NCBI GenBank assembly: GCA_020086605.1
Contig: JACBWW010000038.1
Coordinates: forward strand, 5,974,782-6,038,781
From: Lanius collurio
Lineage: Eukaryota > Chordata > Aves > Passeriformes > Laniidae
Direction of reading: 5' to 3'
DNA length: 64,000 bases
Both the position numbers and the translations under genes were made by a program. How positions within the stretch are numbered: position 1 is the first letter of the stretch; each line of letters starts with the position of its first letter. The notes beneath the pieces were generated by a model. The model made no database searches. It was not told where the DNA came from and saw only the letters and a list, made by a program, of their open reading frames with translations. This document shows, piece by piece, positions 37,031 to 50,263 of the stretch.

Positions 37031-40000
37031 AATAAGAATATGTAGTGTGTATGTATATATATTGTGACAACCGTCAGAAATACAGTCACCCAGTCAGTGA
37101 ATGCAAAATCATGACTAAATCTTAAATTACTAGCAATGTCTATAATACCATGCAGTTTATTGTAAGACAGATCATACGCTATCCCTGTCATGCTACTGAC
37201 GTTGGAGATGTCAAGCTATAAAGGGCATGAAATTCTCCGAACTGGTAGGACTTGAGGAAAAGGAAGATCCAGAAGTGCATTAACAAAAGTCTGAATTCTA
37301 TAACTGGTGGAGTTCTGGAGTGGTGGGTGTTTTTTTGTTTTTATTTCTTTAACATATTTGAGAGGCTTGATATCTGTGAGATCTTTCTGCCATGTGAAGG
37401 TTTGTTTTTTGTTTTAAGAGTCTAATATGCAGGGTTCATTCTGTTTTTTTTTTTTTAATTTTATAGTAATTGATTTATATTCCTAAATGCTTTCCATATC
37501 ACTCACTGTTTTGGTTTTTATTTTACACCGGGCAATGTAGCCATATTTTCCTTTAGTACCTACCATAGTTTACTTGTACAGTGTTTTGGACTGCAGCTTA
37601 AATCTGGATGGCTCTCAGCCTGTTGGTGTCTTCTAGATGGAAGCAGGTGAGTTGAACAAAACCAAAACATGCTGCTACATAGAGTGGATCTGTCTTAACT
37701 TTTTCCCCTTCTCTGTTTTAGATTCTTTAGTCATCTCTAGTGTAAACATTGAGCTAGAATAACATGTCAGAAATAATGTACATTTCTTTGAAACACGGGA
37801 TTGCCTTTACTATTCCAAGTCGAGTGATAAAAGATCCCCTTCAGACAGTCTTGACTTCCAGTTGTTGTCCTGAAATAATAGAACTATTAAGATTAAATTT
37901 GGTTTGTGTACATTTGAGATACTTCTAGCATGAGCATTTTAAACTTTGATGACAAGAAACTTTTTAATAAGCTCAACAAGTATCTTGGTATCTGCAGAAA
38001 AATACATTTTTATGGGGTCTTAATTGAATAATTTTCCTGTCTTTAGCAAGTAACTGTTTTTCCATGGAGAAAATATGTTTTACTAGCTTTAGGTAGATGT
38101 CTGGTGTGTAGCATTGCTCATTAGCAGTTTTGGAGTTCTCAAAGACAGATTCTGCTCTTGTATTTAAAAGCAAGAATGGGTCAATTTTATTCAGAGGTAG
38201 ACTCAGCTGTTTAGAAAACACACTCTGGATTTTTCATCACAAGTCAAGAGAATATGTCCTCTTCTTTGCCTTTTTAGTGACAGAATCTTTTCCATGGAAG
38301 AAGCAGCATTGAAGTAACAAAACTCTTGAGATGGGGTTGAAAACATAGACCAACAATTCTTTGTGTTAACTTATATTATGATTTGACATTGTGCACCTAA
38401 TCTGAACTAGATGTACTAGATATTGCAATATAATTGAATTCTGTTCCCACCCCCCCTCAGTTTTGTTAAGCCATTTTAACCCATGTAAATACCACTTTTT
38501 TTCTCTTAAAGTAAAAATTTACCATTTGGTTTAATTTCAAAGGAGTACTTCCTCCCACCCCAGATTATCCTTTATAGACCCAAAACCCCTGGTGTTTTGC
38601 AGTGGTGTTACTTCAGTGACCTGGGTTTGCTTGTAATTCACATTTGCAAAGCTAGGAGCAGCCCTTAATTATTTTAAGCTGTATCTAGTTTGCAAAAAGC
38701 ATGAGATATTTATATTCATGTTTGTGAAATATCTGTTCAACTGCACATTTTTCATTGAACTTATTGACCCTGTTAAGAATACAATTTTTGTTCAAATTGT
38801 GCTTTCCTTACAAAATGGCTGCCATCTAGCATCTGGCTGGATCCATTTCCCCATGAGGGATCTTGGTAAAAGGGCTGTTCAGATTAACTATATCGCAGTT
38901 AATTAAAATGATACCATCATTTCGTCCTTTTTGTTATGGTTTATAAATTCTGAAGTTACAACATTAATTTCTTGTCTCCTTTTAAGCTTATTCCTTTCTT
39001 TTGCTGACTTTGAAGATGATAGCCAATAGCTTTAGACACTGTTAGGGAAGAAATTATTGAAATTCCTGGAATGGAAACCATTGCAGGAATCCTGTGTGTT
39101 ACCTTAGCAGTAAAGTAAGCACAGTTGCAGTTTCAATGATGGTGATATTACTGTGATGTTTGTATTGACGTAGGGGAAGGGGGAAGGAGAAGTGAAATTA
39201 AGAGTTAAGATGCTCAATTTAGTTATGGACATGCCAAAGCATTATTATAAAAGAAACATCAAAAAGAGACTCAGTAATACAAGGAAATAAGACATTTTCA
39301 CTTTTTAGGTGTTGACATGATCCTGTGTCTTTTACTGGAAAACAGAAAGAAGTGTGCAGTGCAAAATTTTGACACCAATGGCCACGGGAACTTGCTTTTA
39401 GATCCCAAAGTTGTGAACTGGGAGTGACAAATAATATGTTTATCTTCCTTGAAAACTTCCTTGCCACTGTCCAACCAGAATAAAAAAGATTTCTAAAAAT
39501 GATGTGGAAAATCCTAGTTTATTTCATCACAACCTACATCAGCAGTTTTCTTTTTCAAAATAATTTTAAATTTGTCATTAAAAACCCACCCCTGAACTAC
39601 TGGTCAAGTAGTAAAACTAGTTATGTAGCTGGTTTTACTCTATTCAGTTGGTTAAGCAACCAGGGCTCTTTCAGTGATTTCATATTGGTTTATCTTCTGT
39701 CCTTAACAGCCAAACTGTTCTTCAGAACAAGAAGATGCTCATAGCTCTGAGACGCCCCTTGTGTTTTGCTAACAGTGTTTCTAAGGCCTCTGAGGAGATA
39801 AATCACTTGAGTAGGATGCTGGATGAGAAGTCCCTGAGTAGCCTGGCTTTTAACAGAGCTCTGTCCAGCTGGATTGTGTGGCTGGCACACATAGATCTCA
39901 ATTAGGATGGTCTCAATTAGGTCTTGGACTTTGAAGAGGTATTAACACAGTACAGTAGTTAGAATAGATAAATGTGTTCATTGGGGGGATACCCCCAGCT

Positions 40001-43000
40001 GTGAAGGGAAGAAGGAAGCTGAGTAATCCTGTTGCAGGTGGAATGGGAGACAAAAAACTATGTTCATAATTTTTGCCCCAGGCTTACTATGTTATCATAG
40101 GCAAGTCACAAATATTTTATTTTTATTCTGCAGTGGATTTTTTCTTTTGCAACATTACCCTCAGTGCATGAGATTAAATATGTTTGGAGACATTGCTAGG
40201 AGCAGTGAACCAGGTAACTAAGCAAGCACCACTGTAGTGGCTGGGTAAACAGGATGGAAATATCTAAGTGTTTTATGGAGAAATGCCAGGGATGTTATAG
40301 GGTTAACTTTCTCTTTTAACAGAAGATAATGTAAAAAATGCCAGGCTCCTTCCATCCCTGTATCCTTTTTTACTTTCTAGCAATATTTGGATGCAAGGAA
40401 GTTGTCTTTTCTAATAAAATTCTGCCATTTCTGTCACTAGTTTTAAGTAGAGGAATACTGAGAAGCTTAGAACTGCCTGGAGTCTTTAATACACCAGCCC
40501 CTGTTTGGTTTGGATGTCCCCACGTGCTGTTCCATGGATGTCCCAAAAGCTTCAGCTTTAGTCCTTTGTTCTTGGTTAAAGGCTACCCCAGCTTTTAGAC
40601 ACTACTGATGGCTACTCTTCTATTAGACATCTGCATTCTAACTAAGTAGAAAAATTAAGTTTCTTCCTTCTTCCTTGGGATGCCAGAGGCCTACCAGTGG
40701 CATTAGAATTTATTTTTTTATTCTGGTGCAACAACTTATTTGCACTTGGTCAGACATGATTTTTTCACCTCTTTCCAAAACCAGCATGCATTCCAGTGTC
40801 AAAGGCACTTTCTGACTCCAGTGAGGAGTTCTGAAGCATCCCTGTTCTGAAGGGCCATGTTCATGCCCCTTGTGAAAGTATCTCTCATGGAGAGGAATGG
40901 TTTTGTTTTCTGCAGCTAAAACCTCATAAGTAATTCGTTATATCTCTGGAAGTCTAGAGCTGTGGGAGAAGGCAAAGGTACTAATTTTCCCCCCACCTCT
41001 GGTGCAGAGTGCCTTAATTTAAAAGTTTCTCAACAGCTATACCAAGTAACAAAACTGTAATGCATTTCATTTTTTTCTTTTTCTTTCTCAAAGGTATGTA
41101 AGTACACAGCAATTAAGGTAGTAGAAACAGATTTTTTACTTTTAATGCTTTTGTAGCTGGCGTTCATCTGTCTACCTGAAATGAACTGGGATTCAAAGCT
41201 TTGCCTTAGCTTCTGGGTTTATTAACCCTTTTTTGGAGGAGCAGATACACTGGAGTGGGAGTTCCATGGAGTATTACTGTGTGCGATGAACAGGAACATG
41301 ATTTGAGCTGGCATTCCATTTAGTTACCTGACTGAGCTGCCTTTAATTTGAATGTTACTGTGTGTAACCTTCGCTGAAATATTTTGTGTTGTCCTACTTT
41401 CCTGCCAGTCAGCCTCTGGGGGCTTCACCTTGATTATTTACTGCAGCTTGTTTTCACCTATTTTGAGTGTGGCTTATTTTAATAAGGAAACAAGTGGAGA
41501 TGATTTTTTTTTTTTTAAATGTGGGTGTCAAGCTCTCCTGATCTGTTGTACAGGAATTCCTGTAATTTACAGGAGCACAAAGCCTTTTGTGAGTAATACT
41601 TTTTCATACATGGAGAGAACAGATCTTATTTTCTGTAAGTAAAAAGCAGGAGAGTCAAGACTAAATTAGAGAACAATCACTAAGTGCATTGGTGTGTCCA
41701 TGTGGCTTCATGGAAAGTGACGTATATTAAGTACAGAAAATATTTGTGCAAGAAAGAATTTGTGTGGAACCCTATAATAAATGCTGAATATAACACCCAG
41801 GAATATGTTTGCCAGTGCTATGGTGAATATTGGAATAAGGTCAAAAGGCATATATGTGAACTTTGATCATTTTGCATTTGAAACTTTGCAGATGGAGTTT
41901 GTAAAGGCCTCAATATAAAAAGGCTGTGAATGTGAGAGTTTAGAAAAGCAGAGAGCACTTTCCTTTCTGGCATGAACTTGGTGACCAAGGAACTGTCTGC
42001 TCTAAGTCAAGCATAGAGCCTAGTTTGATTTCTGGTTACTAAAAGAGAAAAAAGATACACAGAAAGGACTAAAGCCCTTTTCTGGGTTCAGTGTAACCAT
42101 GCTGACTCCTAGTGTCTCGAGCAAGTGAATGTGTGGTACTGGCCCTGTGCCACAGGGCAACCTTTATCTGTGCCCTGCAGGCAAGAGGAATTATTCTGCC
42201 AGATGATTCATGAGTTGCCAACAGAGCAGGATTTATAAAGAATGTATTGGAATTGTTTGTTATCAGCATAGGATGTGGGAAATTTAGCGGAGAAAAAAAG
42301 TGATAGGAAAAAATATTGCTGTTAATACAATTGAACTGCGTAACTGGAAGTGGCTTTTGTTGTTGCTTTTCTATATGGAGGCACTGCTGGAAGCAAACTG
42401 AGCCTCTGCTCAGGAAGTTTGGTTTTCTTCAGTGATATTCATTAGGCATTGGTGCTTATCTTTACAGAGAAATGTTTTCAAGAGAAAATGGCAGTCAGCC
42501 TCCAGATTTTTTTTCTTGAAAAGAGTAGTTTGCTGAGATGACACTGTGCTTATGTCTTTGGTGAAATGAAACAAGAATAGTAGCTCTGCCCTTGAGAGAT
42601 CTTTAGCATCTGCAACACAGTAGATGAACAAAAGGTTAAAACATGAATAATTCTCTGTCATTTCAAAGACCATTTTGTAGCAGGGAAAAAATAATCTTGC
42701 AGACTTCACTTTTTGAACTGTTTTTTTTTCTGAAGTTTATTTTTTTTTATTGTGGATGGTAGCTATAGTACTGGCAGGAGCTCTCTTGTGTGTAGGCACT
42801 TGTCAAGTGACATGCATGATTATAAAATGATCTTCAATCCACACAGCAACCCAGAAGGATTGATAGGAATTTTTTGGCCACAGAACTAAGGATACTTATC
42901 ATGATGCTGACATTTCCAGCTGCTGCTTCTTAACGTTGTCTTTGGAAGAAACAAGTTTCTGTGAATATATGTTATGGATAACTGGGGTTTTTTTAAGTAG

Positions 43001-45694
43001 AAACTGAAGTTAGAAGTAAAATAGGTTCTGTCACTTGGAAAAACTTGGAAGAGACATCTACCAAAAAGTAGTCCTTCAGCAGCAGTGTGCCTTTTCCAAA
43101 GGCTTCAACCATCTGTGTTCACAAATAAAACTACAACAGGGGAATTTCTTTACATATGTTTCCTTTTTATGTCTATAATATAAAAAAGGGTAATACATTT
43201 AACTTTTGTTTCTTACACCAGTGGTAAAAATTCATAATGAAAAAGAAACTTATATGAAAAAGTAACTTCTGCAGCAAACTTCATTATTAAATTCTTGGTA
43301 GTGAAAAATGGAAAAGAGTAGAAGTTTGGAACACCAGCAAAAAAAACCTTTTCTGTTCTTGGGAGTCCAGAAATCCTGGAAAAATGCCTATGATGTGTGA
43401 TCCATACTAGTGCTGTCAAAGCTGAGATGTTAAATACCAGCTTCCCTCAGCAGGGCCTTGCAGATCTCTGTGTTCAGCTCTTTGTTGAAGGAGGGAAAAT
43501 CATTCTCTCTTCCAGGAGAATAAGATCTGAGGAAAAAAATACACCTCAGCTGGCACATGACATTTGAATAAAAGCAGGGTTTGGATGCTTTCTGGGTATT
43601 GTGGAGTCTGAATTCTCTCTGACAGAGGCTGAAAATATTGTTCTCTGTGTCTTCTTGTGAGTGATGGTGAGGAATTAAGTGAGGTGCTCCTTTAGAAATG
43701 ATGTGTTTTACTGTGGAAGCATGGGAAGGAATTGCTATGTGCTAAGATCAAAGATGCTGGGTAAGAAAATAAATTAGCAGTTGAATTAAACTGTGATGGG
43801 AGAAAAAAAAAATTATCATGACAGAAATTAAAAGACATGTGGAGCAGAGATTTGGTATCTGGGCGTTACAATATGGATTAGAGCATTTTAGGTCCTCCAC
43901 TTTGCAGGATAAGGGAATTTAGTTCATTTACATAGACATCGGATGGCTTTTATGAGATGGATGTAGATTGGAAAATAGCTTCCCTAAGTGTCTAGATTTT
44001 GAGCTTGCTATTTCACCCAATTGACCTTCCTGCAGAGGTCTGCAATTCTGTCACTCCTGTGTTTGCAAAACATTCTTCACAGGTTTCATTCAAGGGCTCT
44101 TGGTTTCTTCTCTCATATACAAGCGAAAAGGAAAGTATTGTTAACTCAGAACAACTTTGAGAATTCTTGGGATTTTGGGGACTTTCACATGCCCTGAAAC
44201 TGTCCTTCTCAACATATTTGACATTGTGGAGTGCTCTGAGGTTTGTGGAGCAGTGATGGTGTAGAGTGTGGAACATAAATCACTGCCTCTCTGTGCCATG
44301 AGCTCTGCGCAGAAGGAGGAGAAGTTTAAGCTGCAGTCTTTAAATCAGACCTGCCATGCACACTCTGTTAATCCAAACATTATCTTGAGCTGAAGCCTCA
44401 CCTGGAATTTGGATCAGTGCTGGGTCTTCCATTTCAAAGAATGCTCAGCTATTATTTTTAAATGTGTACTTGCAAGTCCAAGTATGTTTTACTTTTTGCA
44501 GGGAGTGATTACTGAAGATCATTAATGTTGGTTTTATTCCACTCTGATCTTTTCAAAAACAAAAGATATGGACTTCAATAAAGAGCATTTTATTAATGGC
44601 TCTCTGATGATGTCTATGCTGACAACTTTGGAGTTAAGGTTCTTTCAACAGTATTAAATTTGGTATTATTTCAAGATCTTTAGTGCTTAAAGCTGAGCAG
44701 AGTGACTTTAATGAAATCACAGACTGCAACAGAAAGAAATTAATCTCTTTTAGGCTGTGTCTACTGAAAGTGTATAAATGAAAAATTTGTATACTTTGGT
44801 TTAACTGCTTATTTTCATTCCTGTACATCTGAATAAAGAAGGTTTTTAATGGTGCTAACATTTATGTGGAAATAGAAGAAATTGTAGCAAATTCTACCAA
44901 ATATGTATAGGAATACTTATTTTGATTTTGCTGTTTTGGGTTTTTTTTTTTTAGTTAAGTTTCTAACCTATTAGATTTTTAATATATTTTTCATTTGCTA
45001 GTTGAAATATTGAAAAACATTTTGACCCTTTTTATTCTTTCTTTTGTGAAATGAACTAGAAATTTTAGAATTAATCTAGGCCAACTCTATGGGAGTTTTT
45101 AAGATGGGGAAAAGTCTCAGTATTTATTTCAAACAAGTTCTGATGATACTGTACAAAATAATCACCAGCTTGGGGAATACATGTGAGGATGGGATTTTTC
45201 TGTCTTCAGAAAGATGTAATAAACTTTTATACAAAGTGTTTCAAATGATGTTTGTAAAATATCTATTTCCATGTGAAGTTATACTCTCTTCCCATCTCCA
45301 GTGATCATTGACCTCATTACATTCCCCTATTTTGTTTGTCATTTTTAAATGTGGCTGTTACTATTCTAGATGAGGACCCTGACTGCTTACCTGTAGTATA
45401 AGAAATAAAAGTCATAAATCCGTGTGTAGGGGGTGTTTGTGGGTGGATTTGGGTTGTGGTTTTTTGGGTTTTATTTTTGGAGTTTGCTTCTGAATCAACT
45501 TGGACAATTTGGTTGCTGGATGTGACTTTTTTAACATTGGAAATTGAATGGGTTTTGTTAGAAAACTGGGCACATGAGCCTTGACATTCATGCTAAATTA
45601 GTTCATGTCTTGAAATGTTTCCTAGAATTAGTTAGACAAAAATTAATGCATTTTTATCCAGTGGAGTGTCATCTTGCTTCTAATTTTTGCTAGA

Positions 45695-45775
45695 AGGTCC
45701 AATCTGCAAGATGGTTGAGTTTGGAGAACTACTTTTGGAGATCTTTCCCAACTTAAATGATTCTATGATTCCACT
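45695..45775 (+). mobile_element. CR1 3' tail remnant
   Basis: A short stretch ending GGAGATCTTTCCCAACTTAA followed by ATGATTCTATGATTCC, which is the last part of the CR1 3' UTR and its terminal 8-bp repeat. The upstream GAAGGTCCAATC is also CR1-like. It is a very short 5'-truncated insertion, sense to the gene. Confidence 0.72.
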
Positions 45776-46211
45776 ATAATCATCACATTGGATGCGATGT
45801 GGGTCTGTAATGGTTTATGCAGAATTTATTGCATCAGTTGGACGATGTTCTATGAATACAACATTATCTCACATATAAGCTCTTCTTTGTTGCATATATC
45901 TTTTTCCCTTTTAGATATGAATTGTGGAAGGGGAAGCCTCTAAACATTAATTTTCTAGAGCTACCATTATCCTGTCAGCACATAGTATGCTGTACAATTC
46001 AGGGTACTATATCACCACCTGTCCTCAAGCTGAAGAGATTACCATATTTTCTCATGTAAAGCTACCATTCCCATCATTCATCATATATTAAAATGCTCTT
46101 CTTTTACAAATAATTATTCCCTGTGTCAGGGAATGAGGTTCTATTGAGTGTGGAAGAAGTGAGGCTGCTCTGCACTTGGATGAATTATGACACCTATAAG
46201 TTATGACATAC

Positions 46212-46232
46212 AGCCTTATGATACATAAGGCT
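46212..46232. repeat. 9-bp inverted repeat with 3-nt loop
   Basis: The arms AGCCTTATG (46212-46220) and CATAAGGCT (46224-46232) flank ATA. Confidence 0.85.
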
Positions 46233-48584
46233 ACCTACACATTTTTGGAAGCATAGACTGTGTGGTTTATTAAGCAGATAGAATCTCTCACTGGTTTTCA
46301 GAAGTCCCTCCTCAAGACATTGCATTATGTGTAGTGACCCATTTAAAATTATATAAATTTAGATTAATCTATGCAAGATGTATCTGTTCCTTTGACTTTC
46401 TTTAGACAGAAATCAACTCTGTCATCTAATCTGGATGACATAAAATCATTGCTGCTGAAATGTGCTTGTGCTTTTTTCATCCCCTACTCTTGTAGGTTTA
46501 CTTTCTAGTGAATTTCTAATATCAATTTTGATATTTGAGAGAACTGTTAATGATTTGAAACGCAGCTACCTTTCATGAGCTAATTTATCTAGACCTGGAC
46601 TCAAATGAAAAAGAATGTTATGCATTTCTCCAAACCAAGTGTACTTTTAACGAGTAGACTGGTTTTAGCTGAGGCTGTTTACTGCCAGAGTATTTTTTAA
46701 AAGTGCAGTTTGTTCAGTGGCATTGAAACATAGGCCTATTTAAAATCTCCTGTTCCCATTCCTGGTGTCAGTTTGCACATATCCTGAGAAACGAGGCTGA
46801 CTTGAAATCTCTGCACCCCACAGTATTTCATGACACTCACTGAAGAAGTAGATGGTGACTCAGCAAGCCCTGTCATCTTAGCAGAGCACTGCTGGGAGCA
46901 ACAGAGGATGTGAGAGTGAAAAATTATCCTGAGCATCACAACTGAAAAAACATGTAAAGGGGAGAATGCTGTTACTGAAGTTTGTTCCATAACTTTTCTG
47001 TCAGCCAGTTGTGGCTCCTTCATTTAATAAGCTGCAGTGTTTTGGCTGACATTTGGATATCTCTCAGAAAATGTGTCTTGTGGGATAGGATGGAGATGGC
47101 TTGGCTTTGAAACATCATGGAATACCAGAGGGTGTCTGTCTGTTTTCTTACATTGCTTATGGCAGTTTGGGGATGAGCTAAGAGTCCATAGGAGCAGGTA
47201 GCCTTGTGTTAGACCAGCAGATATGATGGAGAAAACACAAATTTTCAGGAGCACAAGCTTTCTTGAGTTCCTGAAGGAACCATGGGCCAATAAAAGTGTC
47301 TGTTTGCATCTTATATCAGCTTGTCTAATAACAGATCCTATCTTTCCCAGAAGATATTATCTTGCTGAATATCCAAATAATAAGATGCAATATAAAAGCA
47401 AGAAAGAATATATAAGTCATTCCTAGAAATAGAAGCATGGTGGCCAAATTTCAGACCTAAATAGCTTTGCTAAGGATATTTTTCCTAATAGTTCTGTTTA
47501 TTTGCACAAAACCCATCATTGAAACAGACCCCCAAAAAGACCACTTCTCAGGATTAGAAAAAAGTCTATTTTGATTTTTCTAAGTAGTGAAAATATTTAA
47601 ATATATTTGGGGCTTATTCTGAGCCTTAGAATTTTTCTGCATCCTCAGAATATTAATTCTGAAGAACAAAATTATTGCTTAAAATATATATACCTAACAT
47701 CTTTATTCACAGCTTATGATTCATAATAATCAAAATTTAATTACTTAGCTCAGGCAACTGTGACTATCAACTTCCCTGAGCCTACTTATCAGTCTGAAAG
47801 TAAGATGCTCATAGCTTATTTGGTTTTAAGTAACATCTCTGCAGGAGCTTGATCATGCTTATAGAAAAGGATTACCATGTCTTGCAGATTGCAGTTATGC
47901 TTTAAAATTTTTTTTTAAGTTGACATTGTACAGGGGGACAGGGTTTATCTTAATGTGGCAATTAAGCACAGTGACACACAGGTGAGGAAAACCAGTCTTC
48001 CTGTAAAATGGTTTTGAGAGCAAAATCATGTGCATTTAATGGGGAAGTGACTATGACTATAGTATCACTGAGAGAAAAATGAAATGCACTTCACATAAAC
48101 CTGTCTCTGTTACAGGAAAGAGAAAGAACTGTGCAAAAGCTGCTTTTTGCCTTCTCTTGTAGGGACAAAGTTAAGTTTAGGTTGCTGCAGAGTGAAATGG
48201 CCCCACAGTGATACCTGTTTCCAGTGATACTTCCTTCTTCCTTTAAAGCAGAAACTAATTTAGATTGCAGGAAAGATGACACATCTGTCTTGAAACTGCT
48301 TCTAAAGCCAGCAGAATTTATTTGATAAATAAATGAATAAAACCCCTTTCAGTTTCCCATCTCAGAAGAGAGGAAGGTTGTGCAAAGGTCAGAGCACTAT
48401 CCAAGACTCTCTGTTTAAAATGGCTGATCAAGAGGTTATTTGTTTTAGCATTTGTGTACTTAAGAATTTAATTCTTGCTATGCAGGTTTAACTGTTCTAA
48501 TCCAAGAAAAAAATGCTTTCTCAAATGAAAAAAAAAAAAAAAGTACATTTTTTTTCTTTGTAGATGGCTTAGGAGATGCTTATA

Positions 48585-48631
48585 TTTGGATAGTTGGGAA
48601 TGTTTATGTTTGGATAGTTGGGAACATTTAT
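48585..48631. repeat. 24-bp tandem duplication
   Basis: TTTGGATAGTTGGGAA is repeated with a 24-bp period (from 48585 and from 48609). The second copy diverges after the shared core. It lies just after a poly-A and poly-T stretch (48528-48555). Confidence 0.85.
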
Positions 48632-50233
48632 TTTCCCAGGATCTTCTGGAGGTTCTTCTGAGAAAATTCCTCACTCCCCTCAAGCGTGCATTGTTAGCAG
48701 TGTGGATGAGGCATGTGGGAGCCCTGGACACAACAGTAGTGCTTGTGAGAGTACCATGGTTCCACAGGTTGGAAGAGCCATTATCTACAGAAGTGCAGCT
48801 ATAATTTTGCTAAAACAGACTTTTATGAATAGATATACTCTGTCTATGAAGGCAAAGAAAATAGAGATTGTAGGAAGCCCCAAAAATTTATGTACTCCCT
48901 CTCATCTGTCTAAACTATATTTATGCCTTCTATAACAGTAAATCTGATGAGCAATTTTACCCCTAGTTCCCCAAAAGAAAAGTGAATGCCCATCTGGGGG
49001 TAATTCTACCACCAGACGTCAGCCTCAACTATTTTTTAAACATTATCACAAACTGTCAGAAGAGCAAAAGAAAAATCCTTATTGATGAATATTATTTTCT
49101 TCACTTTTGTGGATATTTATGTGAGAGTCCTTCAGCTTCTATGTGTTAGGGAAAAGTTTGGTGTGTGCAGAAATTTCCCTTAATTCTCCTAAAGAACATG
49201 GGTTTGCCAGCTGACACAATTCTTTACCCATGGGACTGCTTCAAGGCAGTCAGGAGTAATATGAATAGGATGAAATACAATAGTCTCTCACTACACAACC
49301 CTGTGTTTTTCTACTAACATTTAGTTTTTGGATGAATGGAGACTTCATCAGTCAGAAACAAACTGTGCAAAGGAAAACACAGGTAAATCAGTTGTTCAAA
49401 GTGTAACTGAGCAGTGGATCTAATGCAGCAGAGAGAGGGAAACAGGACTGATTTCCAGATGAATCCAGGGAACTCTGTTCCATACTGACAGGTTAGACCT
49501 GTTCTGGAAAGCTGTCAGTAATTGGATCATTTGTGTTCAAGAAAGATGAATGGGACTGGAGCAGATGATGTGATCTGGGGAATGGAGAGCTTATTGTATG
49601 ACAGTGTATTGGAAAAGCTTGGCTTATTATCCTAACAAAATGAAGTACAGGAGGGCATCAGATTCCTTTCTTATTAATACATCAGGAGACCAGTATGAGG
49701 AACAGAAAATAATTACTTAGCTAAAAGACCATGTTGGCAGAAGAGCAAATGAGTATAAACTCACTATGAATAATGATGGGCTGTAAATTAGAACATGACT
49801 CTGAACTATTATTGCAATCATTTTTTTGAATGACCTTCCAGTCAGAAGGGAGGGAGAAGAAATTCAAATAATTTCAAGGTGTAGTTCAAAAATAGGTGGT
49901 GCGGGTATTATTATGTGGTGTCTGTGACAAAAAAATACTAAAACAAATTATCTGAAGGTTTTTACAGCCCTGTGTTGCTAATAGTTCTTTTTATTGAAAA
50001 TACCAGGCTCTTGCTTGCTTTTCATACTTTTACGATGGATTTTGAGGGGAGTGGGATTAGCCAGAAAAATGTATGCTCCAGTCATATTCTTTCATATGCA
50101 GCTTTCTCTGCTTCTCTCAGTGTCTCAGAGAGGTCCAGGTTACTGATGGATGGCTCTGCTTGTAGACCTGGCACAGACTGCAGGGAATCAATGTGAGTCT
50201 TTTTAAGTCTTCACAAAAGTTCTTCCTGGTGAT

Positions 50234-50263
50234 GCTACTGCTGCAGCTGCCTGTAGCAGTAGC
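50234..50263. repeat. 9-bp inverted repeat
   Basis: The arms GCTACTGCT (50234-50242) and AGCAGTAGC (50255-50263) flank a 12-nt loop containing CAGCTG. Confidence 0.85.
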
